Positions 1-6,600 of a stretch of DNA of 10,253 nucleotides are shown here, piece after piece. Each line of letters opens with the position of its first letter. The stretch's first letter is position 1. The notes beneath the pieces were generated by a model. The model searched no databases. It was given only the letters and a program-made list of their open reading frames with translations, and had not been told where the DNA came from. The DNA is from CAYLLN01 sp036496265 (lineage in GTDB: Bacteria > Planctomycetota > Planctomycetia > Pirellulales > Pirellulaceae), in NCBI GenBank assembly GCA_036496265.1, contig DASXLL010000187.1, positions 1 through 10,253 on the forward strand, given 5' to 3'. The position numbers were made by a program, and so were the translations under genes.

Positions 1-71
1 CCCGGCAGGCGGGACCTACTTCACGGGCTTTACAAGGGCGGCAGAACCGGCAAAATTGTTAGGACCAGAAT
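1..71. other. Upstream flank, no gene seen
   Basis: I see no convincing coding region, RNA or strong promoter between the window edge and the tRNA. The stretch could be the downstream flank or promoter region of the tRNA, but nothing resembles a clear -35/-10 pair. Confidence 0.4.
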
Positions 72-144
72 GCGGGTGTAGCTCAGTTGGTAGAGCGACA
101 CGTTGCCAACGTGTAGGTCGTGGGTCCGAGTCCCATCACCCGCT
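72..144 (+). tRNA. tRNA-Gly (anticodon GCC)
   Basis: The sequence folds as a full cloverleaf of 73 nt. The acceptor arm GCGGGTG (72-78) pairs perfectly with CACCCGC (137-143), followed by discriminator T at 144. The D stem is GCTC/GAGC (81-84/93-96). The anticodon stem ACACG/CGTGT (98-102/110-114) encloses the loop TTGCCAA, which places the anticodon GCC at 105-107. The T stem is GTGGG/CCCAT (120-124/132-136) with loop TCCGAGT. The GCC anticodon and U73 discriminator both fit bacterial glycine tRNA, which reads GGC/GGU codons. CCA is not encoded, so it would be added after transcription. One oddity is that position 55 (base 126) is C instead of the near-universal T that becomes pseudouridine. 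Confidence 0.96.
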
Positions 145-168
145 CTTATTTTTGGCAAAATTTCCACC

Positions 169-226
169 AAGAGCGAACCGCCAGAAAATCCTGCCCGATG
201 GGCGAATGATCTGGCGGTTCGCTCTT
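169..226. repeat. 16-bp perfect inverted repeat downstream of tRNA
   Basis: The arm AAGAGCGAACCGCCAG (169-184) is the exact reverse complement of 211-226. A second small hairpin, GCCC/GGGC around 193-203, sits in the loop. The total is 58 bp with a nested stem. It lies 24 nt after the tRNA, so it could end tRNA transcription. However, only TTCCTT follows, not a long T-run, so a REP/MITE-like palindrome is at least as likely. The remaining sequence up to tig contains no gene. Confidence 0.8.
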
Positions 227-274
227 CCTTGCTTAATGGCCCTGGAATTGCTGCGAGGCGTTTGGCAAATAGGG

Positions 275-304
275 CAGACAGAAAAATAGTACAGACAGAA
301 AAAT
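275..304. repeat. Spaced 13-bp direct repeat before tig
   Basis: CAGACAGAAAAAT occurs at 275-287 and again at 292-304, a 17-bp offset, immediately upstream of the tig start. It may be an operator-like pair or a fragment of a dispersed genomic repeat. A poor promoter match overlaps it (TTGGCA at 262-267 and AATAGT at 285-290, 17-nt spacer), too weak to call as a promoter on its own. Confidence 0.7.
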
Positions 305-322
305 TACCAATAGGCATCGATT

Positions 323-1825
323 ATGAGCACGACTGAAACGGAAGTTGAAAATCCGGCGGAAGAAGGTCAGGAAGGCCAAGAGAACGAAAAGCAGCGGCTG
401 GCGCTGGATGTGAAGATCGATCAGCCGAGCGCGTGCGAGCGGCATGTGACGGTGACGGTCGCTCATGAGGATGTGGATCGCTATTTGAAGGATGCCTTCA
501 ACGAGTTGATGCCGAAGGCGGAGCTGCCTGGTTTTCGGCCGGGGCGGGCGCCGCGGAAGCTGGTTGAGAGCCGGTTCAAGGAACACGTGGCCGACCAGGT
601 GAAGGGCAAGATTTTGATGGATAGCCTGTCGCAGCTATCCGACGACCATAAGTTCACGGCGATCAGCGAGCCGGATTTCAAGATGGACTCGGTCCAGTTG
701 CCGGACGACGGGCCGATGGTGTTTGAGTTTGATATCGAGGTGCGGCCGGAGTTCGATTTGCCCGTGTGGAAGGGGCTGACACTGGAGCGGCCGACGCACG
801 AATACTCGGATAAAGAAGTTACCGAGCGGCTGAAGCAGCTGTTGGCGAAGTATGGCCAGGTGGAGCAGACGGATGAGCCGATCGACACAGGCGATTTGGT
901 GACGATCACGCTCAAGGCGTCTTACGAGGGCCGGCAGCTTTCGCAGTTGACGGAAGAGACGGTCGAAGTGAAGCCGACGTTGAGCCTGACGGACGCGAAG
1001 CTCGAAGGCTTCGACAAGCTGGTGATTGGCAAAAAGGCCGGCGACACGGTCGAGACGAAGCTGGCTATCTCGCCGGAGTCGGAAAACGAGGAATTCCGTG
1101 GCAAAGAGATTGATTTGTCGATAGAAATTGTGACCGTCGAGCATCGTGCGTTGCCGGACCTGAATCACGAGTTTTTGGAAAAGATTGGCGGCTTCAAAGA
1201 CGAGCAAGAGTTGCACGACGAAGTCCGCAAGGAGATGGAGCGGCAACTCAAATACTTCCAGCAGCGCCGCAGCCGGCAGCAAATTACGACGCAGCTCACC
1301 GTCACGGCGACTTGGGATTTGCCGGAGAAGCTGCTACGGCGGCAGGCGCGGCGGGAGCTGGATCGCGCGATGATGGAGTTGCAGCGGAGCGGTTTTACGC
1401 AGGATCAGATTCGGCAGTATCTCAATGAACTGCACCAGAACTCGATGGCCTCGACGAGCCGGGCTTTGAAGGAGCACTTCATCCTGGAGCGAATCGCCGA
1501 AGAAGAGAAGATCGAGGCGGAGCCGCAGGATTATGACGATGAGATCGACTTGATTGCCGATCAATCGGACGAGACGCCGCGGCGCGTGCGGGCCCGGATC
1601 GAGAAGAAGGGGCTGATGGATACGCTGCGGAATCAAATCGTCGAGCGGAAGGTGATCGAGCTGATCGAGCAGCACGCCGAGTTCCGCGATGTGCCTTATA
1701 ACCCGCAGAAGGATGAGGTTGCAGCGGTAAATTATGCCGCTTTGGGCGCCTCAGCAGAGGCGATTCCGGAAGCGGAGCACAATGACGGCATCAATCCGGC
1801 GACGGTGGGGAAGACAAAGGATTAG
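323..1825 (+). CDS. tig: Trigger factor, ribosome-associated chaperone
   Basis: This 500-residue protein is a trigger factor, which binds the ribosome near the exit tunnel and shelters nascent chains. The ribosome-docking loop is visible as GFRPGRAPRK at residues 70-79, inside an N-terminal domain of roughly residues 25-145. A peptidyl-prolyl isomerase-like (FKBP) domain follows at about 184-275, then the helical C-terminal chaperone arms to about 460. Family members are usually 430-480 residues. The extra length comes from an acidic N-terminal tail rich in E, Q and N (about 1-25) and a C-terminal tail. The FKBP part looks degenerate, since I cannot find the usual GxGxFIPGFE-type segment (LTDAKLEGFDKLVIGKKAGD stands in its place), so isomerase activity is doubtful. 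ATG at 323 has no strong Shine-Dalgarno. Upstream of two clpP genes is a common setting for tig. Confidence 0.95.
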   Translation: MSTTETEVENPAEEGQEGQENEKQRLALDVKIDQPSACERHVTVTVAHEDVDRYLKDAFNELMPKAELPGFRPGRAPRKLVESRFKEHVADQVKGKILMDSLSQLSDDHKFTAISEPDFKMDSVQLPDDGPMVFEFDIEVRPEFDLPVWKGLTLERPTHEYSDKEVTERLKQLLAKYGQVEQTDEPIDTGDLVTITLKASYEGRQLSQLTEETVEVKPTLSLTDAKLEGFDKLVIGKKAGDTVETKLAISPESENEEFRGKEIDLSIEIVTVEHRALPDLNHEFLEKIGGFKDEQELHDEVRKEMERQLKYFQQRRSRQQITTQLTVTATWDLPEKLLRRQARRELDRAMMELQRSGFTQDQIRQYLNELHQNSMASTSRALKEHFILERIAEEEKIEAEPQDYDDEIDLIADQSDETPRRVRARIEKKGLMDTLRNQIVERKVIELIEQHAEFRDVPYNPQKDEVAAVNYAALGASAEAIPEAEHNDGINPATVGKTKD

Positions 1826-1842
1826 CGATTTGCAGTCACAGG

Positions 1843-1980
1843 GAAGCACGAAATCCGAAATTCGAAGCACGAAACAAATACGAAGCCCGAATGATCCAAA
1901 TGGCGGCAATGTCCGTTTGCGTCATTCGGGCTTCGTGCTTTGAATTTGTTTCGGATTTCGTGCTTCGTGCTTCGGATTTC
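1843..1980. repeat. Long hairpin repeat A, between tig and clpP1
   Basis: Almost the whole gap after tig is a long interrupted inverted repeat. The central stem CGAAGCCCGAATGA (1881-1894) pairs perfectly with 1922-1935 around a 27-nt loop. Further out, 1843-1860 is an exact 18-bp reverse complement of 1949-1966. The sequence is built from shuffled words such as GAAGCACGAAATCCGAA and its complement. It shares a 17-bp identical word in each arm, and the loop word AATGGCGG, with the repeat at 2750-2888. There is no T-run after the stem, so it is not a classical terminator. It could stabilise or split the tig-clpP transcript. Confidence 0.88.
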
Positions 1981-2059
1981 TTCGCTATCTTGCCACAGTG
2001 ATCGGCTGCGGCTAACCCGGCCTATTCCATTTGGCCTGTCAGGTGAATAATGCCACTAA

Positions 2060-2080
2060 CGACAAGCCATTGGCTCGTCG
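2060..2080. repeat. Near-perfect palindrome upstream of clpP1
   Basis: CGACAAGCCA (2060-2069) and TGGCTCGTCG (2071-2080) are inverted around one T, with a single G-T mismatch. It lies 31 bp before the chosen clpP1 ATG, inside the stretch that a longer TTG-initiated reading would translate. That suggests non-coding or repeat-derived DNA. An operator role is possible but unsupported. Confidence 0.55.
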
Positions 2081-2111
2081 CACGAAGCAGTTTAATGGAG
2101 TTACCCGGCGC

Positions 2112-2735
2112 ATGAGCCTGAATATGCCTCTTCCGATTGAGAATTCGTACTCGTATCAGAGCTATCAGCGGCAGCGGCAGCTTACGCTGGGTGATTTGCT
2201 GCTGGAAAACCGGATCGTGTTTCTCCAAGGGGAGATTCACACGGGGAATGCCAACGAAGTGGTGATGAAGCTCTTGTATTTGCAGAGCGAGAATCGCCGC
2301 AAGGACATCCACTTTTATCTGAACTCGCCGGGCGGCGATGTGGCGGCGACGCTGGCGATTTACGACACGATGCAGATTCTGACGTGCCCGATTTGCACCT
2401 ATTGCGTCGGCCAGGCGGCCAGCGGCGCGGCAGTGCTGCTCGCTGGCGGCACCAAAGGCAAGCGGTTTGCGTTGCCGAATTCGCGAGTCATGCTGCATCA
2501 GCCCTATGGCGGCGTGCAGGGGCAAATCACCGATATCGAAATCCAGGCCAACGAGATTCTTCGCTACCGGCAGGTGCTGAACGAAATCCTGTCCAAGCAT
2601 TCCGGCCAGCCGCTGGAGCGAATCGAGAAAGATACCGACCGCGACTTTTTCCTCAGCGCCGAAGACTCCAAAAAGTACGGCGTCGTCGATGAAATTCTGC
2701 AGAGACTGCCGGGAGCGGAAGACGAGAAAGATTAA
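2112..2735 (+). CDS. clpP1: ATP-dependent Clp protease proteolytic subunit, first copy
   Basis: ClpP is the serine peptidase barrel that degrades proteins fed to it by a Clp ATPase in the cytoplasm. From ATG 2112 this copy has 207 residues, a normal length. The triad is complete: Ser104 in GQAASGAAVLL, His129 in MLHQP, and Asp178 in DTDRDFF. The motif NSPGGD is also present. The residue after the catalytic serine is Gly instead of the usual Met (GQAASMGA in the second copy), so this subunit may differ in activity or specificity. A GGAG at 2097-2100 lies 11 nt before ATG 2112. An upstream TTG at 2031 would add 27 residues but has no Shine-Dalgarno and runs through a palindrome, so I reject it. 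ATG 2124 is an alternative. It probably forms mixed barrels with the next ClpP. Confidence 0.95.
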   Translation: MSLNMPLPIENSYSYQSYQRQRQLTLGDLLLENRIVFLQGEIHTGNANEVVMKLLYLQSENRRKDIHFYLNSPGGDVAATLAIYDTMQILTCPICTYCVGQAASGAAVLLAGGTKGKRFALPNSRVMLHQPYGGVQGQITDIEIQANEILRYRQVLNEILSKHSGQPLERIEKDTDRDFFLSAEDSKKYGVVDEILQRLPGAEDEKD

Positions 2736-2736
2736 A

Positions 2737-2749
2737 CCGCCAGAGGCGG
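2737..2749. repeat. Small GC hairpin right after clpP1 stop
   Basis: CCGCC (2737-2741), AGA, GGCGG (2745-2749) form a compact 5-bp stem with a 3-nt loop, one base after the clpP1 stop codon and directly abutting the longer hairpin repeat. No T-run follows, so it is not called a terminator. Confidence 0.5.
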
Positions 2750-2888
2750 GAAATTCGAAGCACGAAGCACGAAATCCGAATCAAATCCGAATGGCGGAAA
2801 TTCAACGCAGCAAATTCTCGTTTGAATCGTTCTGACATTCGTGCTTGAAATTTGTTTCGTGCTTCGGATTTCGAATTTCGTGCTTTCG
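2750..2888. repeat. Long hairpin repeat B, between clpP1 and clpP2
   Basis: This is a second, diverged member of the family seen at 1843-1980. The left arm carries GAAGCACGAAATCCGAA (2764-2780), and the right arm carries TTCGTGCTTCGGATTTC (2856-2872). Both words are identical to words in the same relative arms of the first copy (1843-1859 and 1964-1980). The loop again holds AATGGCGG (2790-2797). The left arm can pair with the right arm over most of its length with bulges. No ORF of interest is inside. It ends 25 bp before the clpP2 ribosome binding site. Confidence 0.85.
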
Positions 2889-2925
2889 ATCGTACAAACC
2901 AAACAAGATATTCGGAGTTAGTTAA

Positions 2926-3540
2926 ATGCCCTTGGTCCCTTATGTCGTCGAGAAGAGTGGTCGCGAAGAACGGGTGTATGACATTTACAGCCGCTTGCTG
3001 AAGGACCGCATCATTTTTTTGGGAACGCAGGTCAACGATGAGGTCGCGAACATCATCGTAGCGCAACTCTTGTTCCTGCAGTCGGATGATCCGAAGGCCG
3101 ACATTCATCTGTACGTCAACAGCCCCGGCGGCAGCGTGAGCGCGGGCCTGGCGATTTACGACACGATGCAGTTCATCACGTGCGATGTGGCGACGTATTG
3201 CGTCGGCCAGGCCGCGTCGATGGGCGCCGTTTTGCTGACGGCCGGCGCGCCGGGCAAGCGGCATGCACTGCCCAACGCCCGAATCATGATCCATCAGCCA
3301 TTGGCGGGCATGCAGGGCACGGCGGAGGAAATCGCGATCCACGCCAAGGAATTCCGGCGGATCAAGCAGAAGATGAACGAGATTCTGCTCAAGCATACGG
3401 GCCATCCGCTCGACAAGATCGAGAAGGATACCGACCGCGATCGCTTTATGTCGGCCGAGGAAGCGGCTGAATACCGCCTCGTCGATAAGGTGATTGAGCA
3501 CATGACGAATGTGCCGCAATCGCGGAAGCATGAGGACTAA
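2926..3540 (+). CDS. clpP2: ATP-dependent Clp protease proteolytic subunit, second copy
   Basis: This 204-residue ClpP is close to the canonical form. The catalytic residues are Ser98 in GQAASMGAVLL, His123 in MIHQP, and Asp172 in DTDRDRF. NSPGGSVSAG, which helps form the oxyanion region, is at 66-75. The start is well supported by GGAG at 2914-2917, 8 nt before ATG. It lies downstream of the other clpP, and the two probably form a hetero-oligomeric peptidase as in other bacteria with paired ClpPs. A Clp ATPase must be supplied from elsewhere, because no clpX or clpC follows. A minor oddity is YRLVDKV near residue 183, where YGLVD is usual. The gene symbol number is by order only. Confidence 0.96.
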   Translation: MPLVPYVVEKSGREERVYDIYSRLLKDRIIFLGTQVNDEVANIIVAQLLFLQSDDPKADIHLYVNSPGGSVSAGLAIYDTMQFITCDVATYCVGQAASMGAVLLTAGAPGKRHALPNARIMIHQPLAGMQGTAEEIAIHAKEFRRIKQKMNEILLKHTGHPLDKIEKDTDRDRFMSAEEAAEYRLVDKVIEHMTNVPQSRKHED

Positions 3541-3552
3541 GCTGAGTTCAGT

Positions 3553-3622
3553 GTTCAAAGTTCAATGTTCAAAGTTAGATTAGGTTTCGCCAACCTTGAA
3601 CTTTGAACTCGGAACTTTGAAC
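3553..3622. repeat. Hairpin repeat C, between clpP2 and oxoprolinase
   Basis: The gap is a different interrupted inverted repeat, made of the word GTTCAAAGTT and its complement AACTTTGAAC, each used twice. GTTCAAAGTTCA (3553-3564) is exactly reversed at 3597-3608, and TGTTCAAAGTT-type sequence (about 3567-3576) reverses to AACTTTGAAC (3613-3622). It ends only 2 nt before the oxoprolinase ATG, so a stem would cover the translation start region, where there is no Shine-Dalgarno. Confidence 0.85.
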
Positions 3623-3624
3623 CA

Positions 3625-6600
3625 ATGACGTGGCAATTCTGGCTCGACGTTGGTGGCACGTTTACGGATTGCCTCGCGCGGACGCCAGACGGGAAGCTGC
3701 TTCGTCGGAAGGTGCTCAGCTCGGGCGTGACGAAAGGCCGGCCCGCGGCCGGTTCAACGACCTCGCTCATCTGCGACTCCGGGCGCGACGAACCAGATAG
3801 CTTTTGGCGCGGTTACGGCGTGCGATTGGTTGACGCGCTGGGTGAAATCGTCGCCGTCTCGACGATTGAGAATTCTTCTCGCGGTCAGCTAGTTGTGAAG
3901 TCGCTGTCGCAGCGGGCTGGACACTCACCGCTTACAACATGTCAGATCCTCGGCTATGGGTATGAGTTGGTCTCGCCCGAAGAAGCGCCGCTCCTCGCGA
4001 TTCGTCTGTTTCGTGGATTAGGTCTCGGCGACACAATTCCGCCTTGCACCGTGCGACTCGGCACGACGCGGGGCACGAATGCGCTGCTGACGTGGCGCGG
4101 GGCGAAGACGGCGTTCGTGACGACGCGCGGTTTCGCCGACATCTTGAAGATCGGCTATCAGAATCGACCTAAGCTGTTTGAGCTGAATATTAAAAAGGCC
4201 GAGCCGCTGTTTGCGGCGGTGGCAGAGATTGATGAACGCGTGGCGGCGGATGGCGGCGTGATTCAGGCACCGACGGAAGCGCAGATTCGTGGCGAGTTGG
4301 TGCGATTGAAGCAATCGGGTATCGAGTCGCTCGCGATTTGCCTGCTCAACAGTTATGCAAACCCACTGCATGAGCAAATGGTCGAGCAAATCGCCCGCGA
4401 TGTCGGCTTTGAGGAGATCAGCGTCTCCAGTTGCGTGTCGCCGCTGATGAAGATAGTGCCACGGGGGGATACGACGGTCGTCGATGCGTATTTGAATCCG
4501 GTGTTGCGAAGCTACGTCGAGCGACTTGCCAAATCGTTGCCCGGAAGCGACGTGGGGCTGATGACATCAGCGGGCGGATTAGCACGAGCTGGCAGCTTCA
4601 CCGGCAAGGACAGTTTGCTTTCAGGGCCCGCTGGTGGAGTCGTTGGCTTCTCGAAGGCAGCCGAGGCGGCGGGGTTTGCGAAGGCGATTGGCTTCGACAT
4701 GGGCGGCACGAGCACGGATGTGTCGCGGTACGACGGGCGTTATGAATACGAATTCGAGACAGAAAAAGCTGGCGTGCGCGTTGTCGCACCGATGCTGGCG
4801 ATCGAAACCGTGGCGGCTGGTGGCGGATCGATCTGTAAGTTCGACGGGATGAAGCTGGTTGTCGGCCCCGATAGCGCGGGAGCGGATCCCGGGCCGGCGT
4901 GTTACGGGCGGGGTGGTCCACTGACGGTGACGGATTGCAATTTGCTATTAGGGCGGCTCGTGCCCGAGCAGTTTCCGTTTCCGCTGGATGTAGAGGCCGC
5001 GAGGAAGCGTTTGGCGGAAGTTGTGGAAATGATCTGTAGGGAAGGTCCTCCGTGGCCTTCCGAAGCTGGCGAGACGATAGTTGTTTGCAAGGCGAGCAAC
5101 GCCACAGAGGGCGTTCGCTATAGCGCGATGGAACTCGCCGCTGGCTTTCTCCAAATCGCCAATGCCAACATGGCCGCGGCGATTCGGTCGATTTCGCTGG
5201 CGAAGGGGTATGATCCGCGGGAGTATTGCCTCGTGGCTTTCGGAGCGGCCGGGCCGCAGCATGCGTGCGCGGTAGCTGCGGAACTAGGGATTACGAGGAT
5301 TATGATTCATCCGGATGCAGGCGTTTTGAGCGCGCTGGGAATTGGGATGGCGGATGTGGTGAAGCATCGGAGCGCGGCTGTGTATCGAGGACTGGAGGGG
5401 GAGAGAGGGAGAGGGGGAGAGGGGGAGAGGGTAGCGGCGGATGGTTTGGAATCGGATTTTGCGGATTTGGAGGCGCGGGCGCGAGCGGAGGTTGTTGCGG
5501 AAAGCATTTCGGCCGATCGGGTTGAGGTTCGCCGGTCGCTTGATGTTCGTTACCAGGGCACAGACGCGGCGCTGAGGGTTCCGCAGCCGGAGGACCATGA
5601 TTATGCGGCAGCTTTTGCGGCAGCGCATCAGCGGCTGTACGGCTACATGCATGAAAATCGGCTACTGGAGGTTGTGGCGGCGCGGGTGGAGGCGGTTGGG
5701 CGGTCCACGGCGGCACTTGCAGCATCACAGCGCATCGGTCCCGTGGAGATGGAGGCAGAGGCGTCGCACGAAATGGTTATCGCGGGTCAAGTGAAAATGG
5801 TTCCGCTATACCACCGCGAAAAGCTTCGACCAGGTGTGCTTTTATCCGGCCCAGCTATCGTTGTTGAACCGCTAACCACGATTATTGTCGATCCGGGCTG
5901 GGAAGCGACGGTTCTTACCGGCGGCGATTTACTCATGGAGTCAATTTCGGCCGCTGCGACCATTCCGCATTCCGCACTCCGCACTCCGCATTCGGATACC
6001 GCCGATCCGATCATGTTGGAGTTGTTCAATAACCACCTCACCGCGATTGCGACGCAGATGGGCATCACGCTTCGCAATACGTCGATGAGTGTGAACGTGA
6101 AGGAGCGGCTGGATTTTTCGTGCGCGATTTTTACAGCGGACGGCGATTTGGTCGTCAATGCGCCGCACATTCCGGTGCATCTGGGGGCGATGAGTAAGAC
6201 GGTAAAGCAGATCATTGCGGACAATCCGCGGATGCAGCCGGGAGATGTGTTTGTCACCAATGATCCGTATCGAGGTGGATCGCATTTGCCGGATGTGACT
6301 GTGGTGACGCCGGTGTTTGAATTCTGTAGGGAAGGCCCTCCGTGGCCTTCCGCGAGCGACGAGGCAGCGCGAATTCGCGAGGCACGGAACGCCACAGAGG
6401 GCGTTCCCTACAGTTCGCCGTTGTTTTTCACGGCTTCGCGCGCGCATCATGCGGAGATTGGCGGGATTACGCCGGGGTCGATGCCACCGTTTTCGAAGAA
6501 TCTGGGCGAGGAGGGCGTGCTCATTCGGAATTTCAAGTTGATCGATGCGGGACATTCGCGATTCGATGAGCTGCGCGAGTTGCTGACGTCTGGTCCGTAT

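Noticed and set aside
169..226. Rho-independent terminator of the tRNA
   Set aside because: The stem is strong but long-looped and no T-run follows, so I kept it as a repeat with terminator as an alternative.
2031..2111. Longer ClpP1 from a TTG start at 2031
   Set aside because: There is no Shine-Dalgarno, the extra 27 residues do not resemble ClpP, and the DNA is palindromic. ATG 2112 gives a normal-length protein.
1843..2888. CRISPR array from repeated words between tig and clpP2
   Set aside because: The words are in inverted orientation, unevenly spaced, separated by a whole gene, and have no uniform spacers.
3294..3503. Minus-strand small ORF within clpP2
   Set aside because: It lies wholly opposite conserved ClpP codons and has no ribosome binding site.
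5034..6413. The two 90-bp copies as ends of one composite transposon
   Set aside because: They are in direct orientation, the DNA between is ordinary oxoprolinase coding sequence in order, and there is no transposase.
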